Below the pieces are notes generated by a model. It had not been told where the DNA came from. It saw only the letters and a list, made by a program, of their open reading frames with translations, and did not search any database. Shown here piece by piece: positions 49,508 through 61,235 of a stretch of DNA of 64,000 bases. The position numbers and the translations under genes were made by a program. Every line of letters starts with the position of its first letter. Position 1 is the stretch's first letter. Source of the DNA: Buchnera aphidicola (Aphis glycines) (lineage in GTDB: Bacteria; Pseudomonadota; Gammaproteobacteria; Enterobacterales; Enterobacteriaceae); assembly GCF_001280225.1 (NCBI RefSeq), contig NZ_CP009253.1, positions 564,165 through 628,164 on the forward strand, read 5' to 3'.

Positions 49508-50767
49508 TTAAGAGCGTTTCATCATGTCAAAAAATTCGTCATTAGTTTTAGTCATAGATAATTTATTTAATAAAAACTCCATCGCATCTATTTCACTCAT
49601 TGGGTGAATAATTTTTCTTAATATCCACATTTTTTGAAGTTCATCTGGTAAAGTTAATAATTCTTCTTTTCTTGTTCCAGATCTATTATAATCAATAGCT
49701 GGAAAAACGCGTTTTTCTGCTATTTTTCTGGATAATGGTAATTCCATATTACCTGTTCCTTTGAACTCTTCATAAATAACTTCATCCATTTTTGAACCTG
49801 TATCAACTAATGCGGTGGCAATTATCGTTAAACTCCCACCTTCTTCTACATTACGAGCAGCACCAAAAAATCTTTTAGGTCTATGTAATGCATTAGCATC
49901 CACTCCTCCTGTTAAAACTTTTCCTGAAGCTGGTACAACAGTATTATAAGCACGTGCTAGACGAGTAATAGAGTCGAGTAATATAATTACATCTTTTTTA
50001 TGCTCTACTAATCTTTTAGCCTTTTCAATGACCATTTCTGCTACTTGTACATGTCTTGATGCAGGTTCATCAAAAGTAGAAGCAACAACTTCTCCTTTTA
50101 CTAATCTTTGCATTTCAGTAACTTCTTCTGGTCTTTCATCAATTAATAATACCATTAAAACACAATCTGGATGATTATAAGCTATGCTTTGTGCAATATT
50201 TTGAAGTAATATTGTTTTACCTGCTTTCGGAGGTGCTACAATTAAACCTCTTTGACCTCTTCCTATGGGTGAAGCTAAATCTAAAACTCTTGCAGTTAAA
50301 TCTTCTGTTGAACCATTTCCTCTTTCCATTCTCAAGCGAGAATTAGCATGCAAAGGTGTTAAGTTTTCAAATAAAATTTTACTTCTTGCATTTTCCGGTT
50401 TATCATAATTAACTTCATTAACTTTTAATAAAGCAAAATATCTCTCACCCTCTTTAGGTGGTCGTATTTTCCCAGAAATAGTATCACCAGTTCTTAAATT
50501 AAACCTACGAATTTGACTAGGTGATACATATATATCATCAGGACCAGCTAAATAAGAACTATCAGAGGAACGAAGAAATCCAAATCCATCTTGTAATATT
50601 TCTAAAACTCCATCTCCAAATATATCTTCTCCACTTTTTGCGTGTTGTTTAAGGATTGCAAAAATAATATCTTGTTTACGCATACGCGCTAAATTTTCCA
50701 ACCCCATTTTTTCACCAAGAATAATTAATTCGGAAACTGGCATATTTTTAAGTGCGGTAAGATTCAT
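49508..50767 (-). CDS. rho: Transcription termination factor Rho
   Basis: Hexameric RNA helicase ending transcription. The 419 residues equal E. coli Rho. RNA-binding domain: [15 protein letters not shown] and [27 protein letters not shown]; Walker [15 protein letters not shown] near 174-187; Walker [17 protein letters not shown] near 205; Q-loop [19 protein letters not shown] near 325-343. It is upstream of the argX-hisR-proM cluster and downstream of trxA, as in E. coli; the rhoL leader is not seen. Confidence 0.98.
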   Translation of the reverse strand: MNLTALKNMPVSELIILGEKMGLENLARMRKQDIIFAILKQHAKSGEDIFGDGVLEILQDGFGFLRSSDSSYLAGPDDIYVSPSQIRRFNLRTGDTISGKIRPPKEGERYFALLKVNEVNYDKPENARSKILFENLTPLHANSRLRMERGNGSTEDLTARVLDLASPIGRGQRGLIVAPPKAGKTILLQNIAQSIAYNHPDCVLMVLLIDERPEEVTEMQRLVKGEVVASTFDEPASRHVQVAEMVIEKAKRLVEHKKDVIILLDSITRLARAYNTVVPASGKVLTGGVDANALHRPKRFFGAARNVEEGGSLTIIATALVDTGSKMDEVIYEEFKGTGNMELPLSRKIAEKRVFPAIDYNRSGTRKEELLTLPDELQKMWILRKIIHPMSEIDAMEFLLNKLSMTKTNDEFFDMMKRS

Positions 50768-50883
50768 AATGGTGGGTTCTTAGTAAAATCGGGGTAAATC
50801 TTGAAATGATAATTTTGACATAATGTATATTGTATTAATAAATTTTATATAAAATTTAATTTATAAATAAAAAATTAGTAAAT

Positions 50884-51210
50884 TTATTTAATATTCTCAT
50901 CTAAAAATTTTTGGAGTTGCAACTTAGAAATTGCTCCAATTTTAGTAGCAAGAACCTGACTGTTGTGAAATAATAATAATGCAGGAATCCCTCGAATAGA
51001 ATACATTGGTGCTGTTTTTGGATTGATTTCTATATTTAATTTTCCAACTTCTATTTTATTGACGTATTCATTAGCTATTTCCTCTAAGATAGGTGCTAAT
51101 ATTTTACATGGATTGCACCATTCAGCCCAAAAATCAACTAATATAAAACCTGTTTTTTTTAAAACTTTTTCTTCAAAATTTTGATCTGTTAATTCGATAA
51201 TATTGTTCAT
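50884..51210 (-). CDS. trxA: Thioredoxin 1
   Basis: Cytoplasmic dithiol reductant. The active site reads WAEWCNPCK near residue 29-37 where E. coli has WCGPC, so Gly33 is Asn. The cis-Pro segment is RGIPALLLF near 73-81. Length is 108 (E. coli 109). It precedes rho by 116 bases on the same strand, as in E. coli. Confidence 0.97.
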   Translation of the reverse strand: MNNIIELTDQNFEEKVLKKTGFILVDFWAEWCNPCKILAPILEEIANEYVNKIEVGKLNIEINPKTAPMYSIRGIPALLLFHNSQVLATKIGAISKLQLQKFLDENIK

Positions 51211-51396
51211 TTTTTACTTTTCTCTATTTTTATTTAATTTGTAAAGAAAAATTGGAAATAAATTTAATTTTTTAATTAAAGTTATATATGATGTTATCAT
51301 TTTTGAAAGTTGATTTAAACTAAAATTATAGAATTTTTACATTTTAATATTTTTTAAGTTATTTATTTTTATTGACGTTTTAATTTTCATGTTGAC

Positions 51397-53334
51397 CTAA
51401 AAAAAATTTTTGTCCCAATGTAAATCTTCTTCAGGTAATTCGAATAAAAATCTACTAGGTATTGTATACAATTTTTGCCCATACTGCATTCGTGTTTGAC
51501 AATACGTTAAAAATAATTGTTTTTTTGCTCGAGTAATTCCTACATAAGCTAATCTTCTCTCTTCTTCTATATTATTTTCATTGATACTTTTTGAATTCGG
51601 TAGAATACCTTCACTCATACCAACAATAAAAACGTAAGAAAATTCTAATCCTTTAGATGAGTGTAGTGTCATTAACTGGACTTGGTTTAAATCTTTAGAT
51701 TTTTTTTCACTATTAATTATATCACGCAGTGTCATTTTTGTGATAATATCTAACAAATTCATAGGTTTTTCAATGTTATTTCCTTTTATTAAGCTTTTTA
51801 TCCACTTAGATAAGGTATATATGTTATTTATACTTTGATTTATTTTATCAGGTTCCTTTAATTTTTTTGATAACCATGATTCATATTGAATATCGTGAAT
51901 AATGATATCTAAAATATCATGAGGTTTCGCAATAGATAGTGAATAAATTCTATCTATCCAAGAAACAAATTTTTTTATTTTTTCTAATGTTGATTTATTT
52001 AAAAAATTTTTTATTTCTGGATCACTACTGGCTTGAAAAAAACTTATATTTTTTTTGATAGAAAATGTTTCTATTTTATTAAGTGTAGAATTTCCTATTC
52101 GACGACATGGAAGATTTAAAACTTTTGAAAAAGCGTAATTATCATTTCGATTGATTATTAATCTTAGATAACTTAATAAATTTTTAATTTCAGGACGCGA
52201 AAAAAATGATGAATTATTAGAAATTCTGTAAGGAATGTTTCTTTTTAGAAAAATTTTTTCAAGAATTTGAGATTGATGATTTCCTCTATATAATATTGCA
52301 TAATCTTTGTATTGTATTTTATTTTTAGAATATGCGCAAAGTATTTTTTGTGCTATTTTTTCTGCTTCAATTTCCTCGTTTTGACCAATTAAAATGTTTA
52401 TTTTACTTCCATATTTTAACTTAGAAAATAATTTTTTTTTAAAATAATTTGGATTATATGATATAAGTTTATTTGCAGCTTTTAATATTCTTCCATAAGA
52501 ACGATAGTTTTGTTCCATTTTTATAATTTTTAAAGTGGGAAAATCTTTTTTTAGTAAAAAAATATTTTGAGTAGTAGCACCTCTCCATGAATATATTGAT
52601 TGGTCGTCATCTCCAACTAAAGTAAAATTAGAATTTATTCTAGTTAACATTTTAATTAATTCATATTGACTGTGACTAGTATCTTGATATTCATCTACTA
52701 ATAAATAAGTGATTTTTTTTTGCCAACGATGTTTTATGTTCTTATTTTTCCTAAACATTAATGTTGGCAGGCAAATTAAATCATCAAAATCTAATATATT
52801 TGATTCGCGTAAATAAATAGTATATTTCTCATAAAAATATGCGAAATTTTTTTCTTGAATAGATTGTGATAATAATTTTGCATCTGAAGGTGTATAAAAC
52901 TTATTTTTCCAATAAGATATCGTAAAAATCAAATTTTTTAGTAATTTTGTATCGTTTTTAATATTTTTATTAGTAATTTTTTTTAACAATGAAACTTGAT
53001 CTTTTTCATCCAATAAAGAAAAATTAGAATTTAATTCTAGAAAATCTGTTTCTTCTTGAATAATTTTTAGTCCAAATGAATGAAATGTAGAAATAGTGAT
53101 TTGTTTTATTTCAAATATATTTAAACATTTTAGAAGGCGAAGTTTTATTTCATGAGCGGCTTTATTAGTAAATGTTAAAGCAATAATATTTTTCGGTTCA
53201 TATTGACAATTTTTTATCAAATAGATAATTTTATTGATAATAACTTTTGTTTTGCCAGAACCAGCCCCTGCTAATATTAGACAGGGACCATTTATAAATT
53301 CTACAGCATTTTTTTGAATATAATTAAGAGACAT
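51397..53334 (-). CDS. rep: ATP-dependent DNA helicase Rep
   Basis: 3'-5' SF1 helicase that helps forks past obstacles. Motifs: Walker A LAGAGSGKTKVI near 22-33, DEYQDTSHSQYEL (motif II) near 214-226, VGDDDQSIYSWRGA (III) near 240-253, MTLHSSKGLEFSYVFIVG (V) near 560, and YVGITRAKKQLFLTYC (VI) near 603. Length is 645, E. coli 673. It is 51 bases downstream of ilvC; E. coli also has rep near ilvC. uvrD is not in the window, so Rep versus UvrD rests on synteny and on the start NYIQKNAVEFINGPCLILAG, which is Rep-like. Confidence 0.94.
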   Translation of the reverse strand: MSLNYIQKNAVEFINGPCLILAGAGSGKTKVIINKIIYLIKNCQYEPKNIIALTFTNKAAHEIKLRLLKCLNIFEIKQITISTFHSFGLKIIQEETDFLELNSNFSLLDEKDQVSLLKKITNKNIKNDTKLLKNLIFTISYWKNKFYTPSDAKLLSQSIQEKNFAYFYEKYTIYLRESNILDFDDLICLPTLMFRKNKNIKHRWQKKITYLLVDEYQDTSHSQYELIKMLTRINSNFTLVGDDDQSIYSWRGATTQNIFLLKKDFPTLKIIKMEQNYRSYGRILKAANKLISYNPNYFKKKLFSKLKYGSKINILIGQNEEIEAEKIAQKILCAYSKNKIQYKDYAILYRGNHQSQILEKIFLKRNIPYRISNNSSFFSRPEIKNLLSYLRLIINRNDNYAFSKVLNLPCRRIGNSTLNKIETFSIKKNISFFQASSDPEIKNFLNKSTLEKIKKFVSWIDRIYSLSIAKPHDILDIIIHDIQYESWLSKKLKEPDKINQSINNIYTLSKWIKSLIKGNNIEKPMNLLDIITKMTLRDIINSEKKSKDLNQVQLMTLHSSKGLEFSYVFIVGMSEGILPNSKSINENNIEEERRLAYVGITRAKKQLFLTYCQTRMQYGQKLYTIPSRFLFELPEEDLHWDKNFF

Positions 53335-53384
53335 AATAAAATATTAATCAGTGAAGTTTTTAAAAAAATTGTATAACATATATA

Positions 53385-54857
53385 TTATTCACCTACTGTA
53401 ATTTTTTTCATTTTTTTCATATAATTTCTTAGTTTTAATCCAACAATTTCAATTGGATGATTTCGTATTTTTTCGTTGATTTGATATAATTCAATATTAT
53501 CTATTGTAGTTGTATTTAATGATTGTTCCCAATCAGATTTTTTGAGATTCATTATAAACTTGTTTAAAATAGGGTAAGCTGATTCAGCAAATAGATAACT
53601 ACCATATTCAGCAGTATCTGAAATTACCATATTCATTTCATATAATTTTTTTCTTGCAATTGTATTTGCAATTAATGGTAGTTCATGCAAAGATTCATAG
53701 TAAGCTGATTCATTTTTAATACCTGATTGTAACATTGTTTCAAAAGCTAATTCAATACCTGCTTTGATTATTGCAACCATTATTATACCATGATCATAGT
53801 ATTCTTGTTCAGATATTTTTTGTGAACAAATAGGAGCTTGTTCAAAATTTGTTTTTTTTGTATTATTACGCCAATTTAATAATTTTTCATCGTTGTTTTT
53901 CCAATCATTCATCATGTTACGAGAAAATTCACCTGAAATAATATTATCCATATGTTTTTCGAACAATGGTTTTAGTATTTTTTTTATTTTTTGAGATAAT
54001 TTAAAAGCTTTTATTTTAGATTGATTTTCAAGTCGATCCATCATCAATGTAATACCTCCATGTTTTAATGATTCAGTAATTGTTTCCCATCCATATTGTA
54101 TCAGTTTGCCTGAATAATCAGCTTGATAACCATTTTCAATTAATTTTTCATAACATATTAATGATGCTGTTTGCAACATTCCACATAAAATTGTTTGTTC
54201 TCCCATTAAATCTGATTTTACTTCAGCTACAAATGATGATTCTAAAACTCCAGCACGATGACCACCTGTTGAAAAAGCCCATGCTTTAGCAATATCTAAA
54301 CCAATATTTTTAGGATCGTTATCAGAATGGACGGCAATTAATGTAGGAACTCCAAATCCCCTTTTAAATTCTTCTCGAACTTCTGTTCCAGGGCATTTCG
54401 GTGCCACCATAACAACTGTGATATCTTTTCTTACTTTTTCATTGCACTCTACAATATTAAAACCATGTGAATAACCTAAACATGAATATGGTTTCATTAA
54501 TTTCTGAACTTCTTGAACTACATTTTGATGTTGTTTATCAGGTGTTAAATTAATTACAAGATCAGCGTTGGGAATTAATTTTTCATAATTATTTACTTGA
54601 AAATTATTTTTTTTAGCGTTCAACCAAGATTTATTTTTTTTTAAAATACTATCACTTTTTAATGCAAAAGATATATTTAATCCTGAGTCTCTCATATTTA
54701 AACCTTGGTTTAAACCTTGAGATCCACAACCTATAATAACGATATTTTTATCTTTTAAAATATTGTTTTTGTTTTCGAACTCTTTTCTTTTCATAAAACG
54801 ACATTTTTTAATTTCTTTGATTTTTTCACGAAAAGATAGTGTATTAAAATAATTCAT
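53385..54857 (-). CDS. ilvC: Ketol-acid reductoisomerase (class II)
   Basis: Second common step of isoleucine and valine synthesis, NADPH-dependent. The 490 residues are the long enterobacterial form (E. coli 491). NADPH-binding [19 protein letters not shown] lies near 42-60, [19 protein letters not shown] near 152-170, [15 protein letters not shown] near 212, and the duplicated knotted C-domain with [22 protein letters not shown] near 390. It follows ilvD by 49 bases in the same direction; the regulator ilvY is absent. Confidence 0.97.
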   Translation of the reverse strand: MNYFNTLSFREKIKEIKKCRFMKRKEFENKNNILKDKNIVIIGCGSQGLNQGLNMRDSGLNISFALKSDSILKKNKSWLNAKKNNFQVNNYEKLIPNADLVINLTPDKQHQNVVQEVQKLMKPYSCLGYSHGFNIVECNEKVRKDITVVMVAPKCPGTEVREEFKRGFGVPTLIAVHSDNDPKNIGLDIAKAWAFSTGGHRAGVLESSFVAEVKSDLMGEQTILCGMLQTASLICYEKLIENGYQADYSGKLIQYGWETITESLKHGGITLMMDRLENQSKIKAFKLSQKIKKILKPLFEKHMDNIISGEFSRNMMNDWKNNDEKLLNWRNNTKKTNFEQAPICSQKISEQEYYDHGIIMVAIIKAGIELAFETMLQSGIKNESAYYESLHELPLIANTIARKKLYEMNMVISDTAEYGSYLFAESAYPILNKFIMNLKKSDWEQSLNTTTIDNIELYQINEKIRNHPIEIVGLKLRNYMKKMKKITVGE

Positions 54858-54906
54858 TTGATTATTTCCGAATGTAAAATTAATCTATTATTAAATATCT
54901 GATTTC

Positions 54907-56760
54907 TTAAAGATTAAATAATTTTTTTTTATCTCTTATTGCGCCAGTATCGGCACTAGTTGCGCAAGAAGCATAATATTGCAATGCTAATGAAATTTTT
55001 CTGTTTCTATTTAATGGTTTAAATGCTTTATCACCTTTTAATTCCTCTTTTTTCATTCGATTTTCAATTTCTTTTTCAGTAACATTTAAATGAATTTTTT
55101 TTTCATAAATATTGATTTGAATATTATCTCCATTCTGAACCAACGCTATCACTCCTTTGTTTGCAGCTTCAGGAGAAATATGTCCTATTGATAATCCCGA
55201 TGTTCCTCCAGAAAATCTACCATCAGTAATTAACGCACATGTTTTATCTAATTTCATAGATTTTAAATATGTTGTTGGGTACAACATTTCTTGCATTCCA
55301 GGACCTCCCTTGGGTCCTTCATATCTAATAACTATTACATCTCCCGAATGAACTTGATTTTCTAGTATTGATTTAACTGCTTCTTCTTGACTTTCATATA
55401 CTTTTGCAATGCCAGAAAAAATATAATTTTCTTTTTCTACGCTAGCGGTTTTTATTATACAGCCATTTTTTGCCAAATTACCATATAAAACAGATAAACC
55501 ACCCTCTTTACTATAGGCGTTTTCACAAGATCGAATACAACCCGTGACACGATTCATATCTAATGTATTCCATCTGAAATTTTGTGAAAATGGTTTAACT
55601 GTTCGTTCACCACCAGGTCCTGCATGAAACATTTTTATTACATCGCTTTTTTTTGTAGATAAAATATCATAATTTTCTATTGTTTCTTTTAAATTTAATC
55701 CTAATATGTTTTTAGTTTTGTTATTTAATAAATGAAAACGATTTAATTCTCCTAATATACCTATAACACCACCTGCTCGGTGCACATCTTCCACATGATA
55801 TAATTTCGTGCTGGGAGAAACTTTACAAATATGTGGAGTATTTTTTGAAAGTTTATCGATATTAGATATTTTAAAATTAATATTCCCTTCATTCGATGCA
55901 GCTAATAAATGCAATATGGTATTAGTAGATCCACCCATAGCAATATCTAACATCATTGCGTTTTCAAAAGAGTCTTTATTTGCAATATTTCTAGGTAAAA
56001 ATTGTGTTTTATCGTTTTCATAATAATCTTTTGTAATTTTTACTATTATTTGAGCTGATTTTTGAAATAATTTTTTTCTATCAACGTGAGTAGCTAACAA
56101 TGTTCCGTTTCCAGGTAATGATAAACCTATTGCTTCCATTAAACAATTCATAGAATTTGCAGTAAACATACCTGAACAAGATCCACATGTAGGACAGGAA
56201 GACAATTCAATATTTTTTATAAAATCATCTGAATTATTAGGATCACCTCCGTGAATAATTGCGTCAACTAAATCAATTTTTTCTATTTTCTCTTTAATCT
56301 TTGTTTTACCTGCTTCCATTGGACCACCTGAGACAAAAACTGAAGGTATATTTAAACGCATTGCCGCCATAAACATTCCAGGTGTGATTTTATCGCAATT
56401 AGAAACGCATATCATCGCATCTACACAATGTGCATTAATAACATATTCTATAGAATCTGCGATTAATTCGCGAGAAGGTAAAGAATATAACATTCCAGAG
56501 TGACCCATTGCTATTCCATCATCTATAGCAATAGTGTTAAATTCTTTAGGAACACCACCTGATTTTGAAATTTCTTTCGAAATAATTTGAGCTACTTCGT
56601 GTAAATGAATATGACCTGGAACAAATTGAGAAAAAGAATTAACTATTGCTATAATTGGTTTTTTAAAATCTTCATCATTCATTCCGGTAGCTCGCCATAA
56701 AGATCTAGCTCCGGACATATTTCTTCCTTGCGTTGTTGTAAAAGAACGGTATTTAGGCAT
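54907..56760 (-). CDS. ilvD: Dihydroxyacid dehydratase
   Basis: Third common step of isoleucine and valine synthesis; carries an Fe-S cluster. The 617 residues (E. coli 616) include the cluster ligands in SNCDKITPG near 120-128 and [18 protein letters not shown] near 192-209, with [12 protein letters not shown] near 476 and [21 protein letters not shown] near 500-520. ilvE, ilvA and ilvGM are not adjacent. It starts the ilvD-ilvC(-rep) unit, downstream of tRNA-Trp. Confidence 0.97.
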   Translation of the reverse strand: MPKYRSFTTTQGRNMSGARSLWRATGMNDEDFKKPIIAIVNSFSQFVPGHIHLHEVAQIISKEISKSGGVPKEFNTIAIDDGIAMGHSGMLYSLPSRELIADSIEYVINAHCVDAMICVSNCDKITPGMFMAAMRLNIPSVFVSGGPMEAGKTKIKEKIEKIDLVDAIIHGGDPNNSDDFIKNIELSSCPTCGSCSGMFTANSMNCLMEAIGLSLPGNGTLLATHVDRKKLFQKSAQIIVKITKDYYENDKTQFLPRNIANKDSFENAMMLDIAMGGSTNTILHLLAASNEGNINFKISNIDKLSKNTPHICKVSPSTKLYHVEDVHRAGGVIGILGELNRFHLLNNKTKNILGLNLKETIENYDILSTKKSDVIKMFHAGPGGERTVKPFSQNFRWNTLDMNRVTGCIRSCENAYSKEGGLSVLYGNLAKNGCIIKTASVEKENYIFSGIAKVYESQEEAVKSILENQVHSGDVIVIRYEGPKGGPGMQEMLYPTTYLKSMKLDKTCALITDGRFSGGTSGLSIGHISPEAANKGVIALVQNGDNIQINIYEKKIHLNVTEKEIENRMKKEELKGDKAFKPLNRNRKISLALQYYASCATSADTGAIRDKKKLFNL

Positions 56761-56899
56761 TTGAAGATAACCTCATAAGAATATTATTTGATTTAATATT
56801 TTTTTGAAAATATATATATTTATTTGTTTAGTAGGAATAATCATTTCATATGATTTGATTTTAAAGGAAATTATTATATAGATTTGATGAGTGAAATTT

Positions 56900-56975
56900 T
56901 GGCAGGGGTGGAAGGATTTGAACCTACAACTTTCGGTTTTGGAGACCGATGCTCTACCAATTGAACTACACCCCT
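56900..56975 (-). tRNA. tRNA-Trp (CCA)
   Basis: On the minus strand AGGGGTG pairs with CACCCCT, the anticodon arm CGGTCTCCAAAACCG gives anticodon CCA, and discriminator G is followed by encoded CCA (56902-56900). It is the only one of the seven tRNA genes in this window with its 3' CCA in the DNA. Sits upstream of ilvD as trpT does near the E. coli ilv region. Confidence 0.97.
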
Positions 56976-57154
56976 AGTGATATTTAGGATTTTAATTATA
57001 TCTTTAAAAAATTAATTATATTCTCAATTAATAAAAAAGTCTAGTTTGTATTTGATAAAATTTGATTGTAAAAGCGCATTAATTTTAGATCTAATTTTTT
57101 TTTTAAATGATAGAATATTAATGTTTCTCAAAATTTAAATAAGGTAATGATTTT

Positions 57155-58369
57155 ATGAAAACTCCAATTTATTTAGATTATGCAGCTACTACTCCAGTAG
57201 ATTATCAAGTTGCTAAAAAAATGATGAATTATTTAACGATTGATGGAATGTTTGGAAATCCGGCTTCTCGATCACATAAATTCGGTTGGGAAGCTGAAGA
57301 GGTGGTTGATATTGCTCGTAATCAAATATCTGATTTGATTGGAGCAGATTCACGTGAAATTATATTTACTTCTGGTGCTACTGAAGCAAATAATTTAGCT
57401 ATTAAAGGGATTGCTTTATTTCACAAAAATAGAGGAAATCATATTATTACAAGTAAAACAGAACATAAATCAGTATTAGATACATGTAGGTATCTAGAAA
57501 GAGAAGGTTTTTCTGTGACTTATTTAACTCCTAAAAACAATGGGGTTATTGATTTAAATGATCTAAAAAAAAATATAAAAAAAGATACTATACTAGTTTC
57601 TATTATGCATGTAAATAATGAAATTGGAATTATACAAGATATAAAAAGTATATCTGAAATTTGTAGATCTCACGATGTTTTTTTTCATGTAGACGCAACT
57701 CAAAGTATAGGAAAAATTGATATTAATATGAAAAATTTGTTTATAGACTTGATGTCTTTTTCATCGCATAAATTATATGGTCCAAAGGGTATTGGAGGGT
57801 TATATGTTCGTCGCAAACCTCGAGTGCGTTTATTAGCATCTTTACACGGTGGCGGTCATGAAAGAGGAATAAGAGCGGGAACCTTACCAGTTCATCAAAT
57901 TGTTGGAATGGGAGAAGCTTTTGAATTAGCAAGAAAAAAAATAAAAGATGATTTTGAACATTTAAATAATTTAAGAAATGATTTGTGGAATGGGATTAAA
58001 AATATTGAAGAAGTTTATTTAAATAGTGATTTAAAACAAGGAGCTCCTCATATATTAAATGTTAGCTTTAATTATGTTGAGGGTGAATCATTGATTATGT
58101 CGTTAAAAGACTTAGCTATTTCTTCTGGTTCAGCGTGTACTTCATCTAGTTTAGAACCTTCTTATGTACTAAGAGCTTTAGGAATAAAAGATGAATTAGC
58201 GCATAGCTCAATTCGTTTTTCTATTGGAAGATTTACAACAAAAGAAGAAATTCAATATACAATACAATTGGTTCACAAATCTATCTCTAAACTTCGCGAA
58301 CTTTCGCCGTTATGGGAAATGTTTAAATCAGGAGTTGATTTAAATAGTATAGAATGGGATCATAGTTAG
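57155..58369 (+). CDS. iscS: Cysteine desulfurase IscS
   Basis: PLP enzyme that supplies sulfur for Fe-S clusters and tRNA thiolation. The 404 residues equal E. coli. PLP Lys lies in [13 protein letters not shown] near 203-215 and the active-site Cys in [14 protein letters not shown] near 324-337. AAGGTAATG precedes the start by about 12 bases. It opens the isc cluster here; iscR, its repressor in E. coli, is absent. Confidence 0.98.
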   Translation: MKTPIYLDYAATTPVDYQVAKKMMNYLTIDGMFGNPASRSHKFGWEAEEVVDIARNQISDLIGADSREIIFTSGATEANNLAIKGIALFHKNRGNHIITSKTEHKSVLDTCRYLEREGFSVTYLTPKNNGVIDLNDLKKNIKKDTILVSIMHVNNEIGIIQDIKSISEICRSHDVFFHVDATQSIGKIDINMKNLFIDLMSFSSHKLYGPKGIGGLYVRRKPRVRLLASLHGGGHERGIRAGTLPVHQIVGMGEAFELARKKIKDDFEHLNNLRNDLWNGIKNIEEVYLNSDLKQGAPHILNVSFNYVEGESLIMSLKDLAISSGSACTSSSLEPSYVLRALGIKDELAHSSIRFSIGRFTTKEEIQYTIQLVHKSISKLRELSPLWEMFKSGVDLNSIEWDHS

Positions 58370-58399
58370 AAAAAATATTTTAAATTAAAGGTGTTAGAA

Positions 58400-58786
58400 A
58401 TGGCATATAGTAAAAAAGTTATGGATCATTATGAAAATCCTCGCAATGTTGGTTCTTTTTCTAATGCAGATATTAATGTTGGGAGTGGTTTGGTAGGGGC
58501 GCCTGCTTGTGGTGATGTTATGAAATTACAAATTAAAGTTAATTCGAAAGGTATCATTGAAGATGCTTGTTTTAAAACATATGGTTGTGGTTCCGCAATT
58601 GCTTCTAGTTCACTTGTAACAGAATGGATCAAAGGAAAATCAATAAAAGAAGCGGAATCTATTAAAAATACAAGTATAGTCGAAGAATTAGAACTACCTC
58701 CAGTTAAAATTCATTGTTCAATTTTAGCAGAAGATGCTATTAAGGCAGCAATTGCAGATTATAAAAATAAAAAAAACAAAGATTGA
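58400..58786 (+). CDS. iscU: Fe-S scaffold IscU
   Basis: Scaffold on which [2Fe-2S] clusters are built. The ATG at 58400 gives MAYSKKVMDHYENPRNVGSF as in E. coli, with AAAGGTG seven bases upstream; an in-frame GTG at 58391 would add three residues. Three ligand Cys are in GAPACGDVM, TYGCGSAIAS and KIHCSILAED, and the HscA-binding LPPVK is intact. Length is 128. Confidence 0.98.
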   Translation: MAYSKKVMDHYENPRNVGSFSNADINVGSGLVGAPACGDVMKLQIKVNSKGIIEDACFKTYGCGSAIASSSLVTEWIKGKSIKEAESIKNTSIVEELELPPVKIHCSILAEDAIKAAIADYKNKKNKD

Positions 58787-58796
58787 TTTTTTTATA

Positions 58797-58828
58797 TTTA
58801 ATGTTGAAAAATTTTTTTCAACATTAAA
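58797..58828. repeat. 15-base inverted repeat at the missing iscA position
   Basis: TTTAATGTTGAAAAA and TTTTTCAACATTAAA form a near-continuous 15-pair stem with a two-base loop. A further partial copy of the TTTAATGTT motif follows at about 58834-58850 and can pair with AACATT. The element fills the 84-base gap between iscU and hscB, where E. coli has iscA. It could end or slow transcription after iscU, or be a processing site. Confidence 0.6.
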
Positions 58829-58870
58829 TTTCAATTTAATGTTTTAACATTAGTGTAATTTAGGTGTTTT

Positions 58871-59368
58871 ATGAATTATTTTACATTATTTAAATTGCCA
58901 AAAAAATTTCAGATTAACAAAGATTTGTTAAATCAAAATTTTCATAAATTACAATTGAAATTTCATCCTGATTTATTTTTAAATGACTCTGATTCTAAAA
59001 AAAAATGGGTTTTAAAAAAATCCATTCAAATTAATAAAGGATACACAATTTTAAAAGATTCATTCAATCGATCAATGTATTTACTTTTATTACATGGTAT
59101 TAAAGTAGATCAGGAAAAATTATTGTCTGATAATCCATGTGTTTTAAAAAAATATTTTTTTTTGCATGAAGAGTTGGAAACTTTAAAAAAAAAGAATAAT
59201 TTAGATACAATGTGTTTTAATGATTTTTTAAGAAGAATCGAATATGAAATAACAGATTGTGAAAATATAATTAATAACGAATTTCGAAATAAAAATTGGA
59301 ACGAAATTATCAATTCGACATCTCAATTATTGTTTTTAAAGAAAATAAAAAGAAAATTAAAAAAATAA
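58871..59368 (+). CDS. hscB: Co-chaperone HscB
   Basis: J-domain protein that brings IscU to HscA. NYFTLFKLPKKFQINKDLL opens the J domain and the HPD motif is in KFHPDLFLNDSD near 36-46. The C-terminal three-helix bundle is present and Lys-rich. Length is 165 (E. coli 171). hscA follows after 31 bases. Confidence 0.95.
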   Translation: MNYFTLFKLPKKFQINKDLLNQNFHKLQLKFHPDLFLNDSDSKKKWVLKKSIQINKGYTILKDSFNRSMYLLLLHGIKVDQEKLLSDNPCVLKKYFFLHEELETLKKKNNLDTMCFNDFLRRIEYEITDCENIINNEFRNKNWNEIINSTSQLLFLKKIKRKLKK

Positions 59369-59408
59369 AAATTTTTTTACTTAAATGACATAAATTAGGA
59401 TGTTTTAT

Positions 59409-61235
59409 ATGATTTTTTTAAAAGACAAATTTAATCAAAAATTAATTTTAGGAATTGATTTTGGTACTACTTACTCTCTTATATCTACCATAGAAAATAA
59501 TCATGCTGTGTTGTTATCCGATGACAAAAAACGTTATTTGTTGCCATCTATTGTACATTGTGGACAAGATAATTTTACTATAGGTTGGGATGCGACTAAT
59601 CAAGTTCTTAAAGATCCAAAAAATACAGTTGTTTCAGTGAAACGCTTAATTGGTCGATCTATTGATTTTATTAAAAAAGAATTTCCAATTCTACCTTATG
59701 TGATAGAACAGAACAAAAAAGGAGATCTTGTTTTTTATACTGATGCAGGACAAGTTTCTTCTACTCAAGTCGTGAGTAAAATATTGAGGCACTTAAAGAA
59801 AAGAGCTTGCGCTTTCTATAAAAAAAAAATAGATACTACAGTTATAACTGTGCCGGCATATTTTGATAATGTTCAACGTTCTTTAATAAAAGAGGCAGCT
59901 ATAACTGGAGGTATTAATTTAATTAGATTATTAAATGAACCAACATCTGCAGCAGTTGCATATGGTTTAGAGAAGAATAAAAAAGGAATTGTTATTGTAT
60001 ATGATCTTGGTGGAGGTACTTTTGATATTTCTGTATTAAATTTAAATAAAGGATTATTCGAAGTATTAGCTACAAGTGGTGATTCTCATTTAGGTGGTGA
60101 TGATTTTGATGTAATTTTAGCAAATTATATATATAAGAAAGCTAATTTATCAAATCATCAATACAATGATTCCTTCCACGCTTTATTATTAGAAGTTGCA
60201 AAAGCAACTAAAATAAAATTAACCTATCACGAAACTGTATCAGTTAGAGTGTTAAATTGGCATGGAATTATTACTCGTAATGAGTTTGATTTAATTATTA
60301 AACATTTAGTTAAAAAGACTTTATTAATTTGTATGAAAATATTTAAAGAAATAAATTTAAACATTAAAAAAATTAAAGAAGTTATTATGGTAGGAGGTTC
60401 TACGCGTGTTCCATTAGTTTATAATGAAGTTAAAAAATTTTTTTTAATAAATCCATTAATTTCAATCAATCCAGATCAAGTTGTTGCAATCGGTGCCGCA
60501 TTGCAATGTAATATGCTCGTATCAAGAAGCAAAAAAAATCAAACAATATTGTTAGATGTTGTTCCTCTTTCATTAGGAATTGAAGTGATGGGAGGGTTTG
60601 TAGAAAAAATTATTTTTCGTAATAGTCATATACCTATTTCTCAAACAAAAGAATTTACAACTTCTAAAGATAATCAAACAGGGATTATTGTTCATATCTT
60701 ACAAGGAGAAAGTGAATTGGTAAAAAATTGTTCTTCACTTTCTCGTTTTGTTTTAAAAGATATTTCACCTAGAAAAGCTGGAACAATTAGGATTTTGGTT
60801 ACGTTTCAAATTGATACTGATGGTTTGATTAGTATAATAGCTCATGAAAAAAGTACTAATACACAAAAAATAGTTAAAATTGATCGTGTTTTATTAGATT
60901 ATAAAAACGATTTTAAAAACATTAAAAATAATTTTAATTATTTTAAAAATGATTATTATTTCAGGGTTCAAGAAGAAAAGAAAATTGAATCTAAAAATGT
61001 TTTAGATTTATTAGAATCAGCTTTAAGACAAGATAGGTTTTTAATCAGCTCAAAAGAATTGAAAAAAATAAAATTAAATCAAGAAAAATTACAAAGATCA
61101 ATCGATGAAGATGATTTTTATTCCATTAAATTAAATTTAAAAAAATTAGATGAAGTGACTAAAAATTTTTTTTCATTGCGACTAAAGAATGCAATTAATA
61201 ATTCAATAAATAAAAAAATAGATGAGACTAAATAA
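59409..61235 (+). CDS. hscA: Hsp70-type chaperone HscA
   Basis: Specialised Hsp70 for Fe-S transfer from Isc[11 protein letters not shown] near residue 16-25, [15 protein letters not shown] near 176-190, [14 protein letters not shown] near 198-211 and [12 protein letters not shown] near 328-339 are the ATPase motifs; the substrate-binding domain starts at about 385 with [19 protein letters not shown] 59409 lies eight bases after AGGA; an ATG at 59400 overlaps that site and would add three residues. Length is 608 (E. coli 616). fdx overlaps its stop codon. Confidence 0.96.
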   Translation: MIFLKDKFNQKLILGIDFGTTYSLISTIENNHAVLLSDDKKRYLLPSIVHCGQDNFTIGWDATNQVLKDPKNTVVSVKRLIGRSIDFIKKEFPILPYVIEQNKKGDLVFYTDAGQVSSTQVVSKILRHLKKRACAFYKKKIDTTVITVPAYFDNVQRSLIKEAAITGGINLIRLLNEPTSAAVAYGLEKNKKGIVIVYDLGGGTFDISVLNLNKGLFEVLATSGDSHLGGDDFDVILANYIYKKANLSNHQYNDSFHALLLEVAKATKIKLTYHETVSVRVLNWHGIITRNEFDLIIKHLVKKTLLICMKIFKEINLNIKKIKEVIMVGGSTRVPLVYNEVKKFFLINPLISINPDQVVAIGAALQCNMLVSRSKKNQTILLDVVPLSLGIEVMGGFVEKIIFRNSHIPISQTKEFTTSKDNQTGIIVHILQGESELVKNCSSLSRFVLKDISPRKAGTIRILVTFQIDTDGLISIIAHEKSTNTQKIVKIDRVLLDYKNDFKNIKNNFNYFKNDYYFRVQEEKKIESKNVLDLLESALRQDRFLISSKELKKIKLNQEKLQRSIDEDDFYSIKLNLKKLDEVTKNFFSLRLKNAINNSINKKIDETK

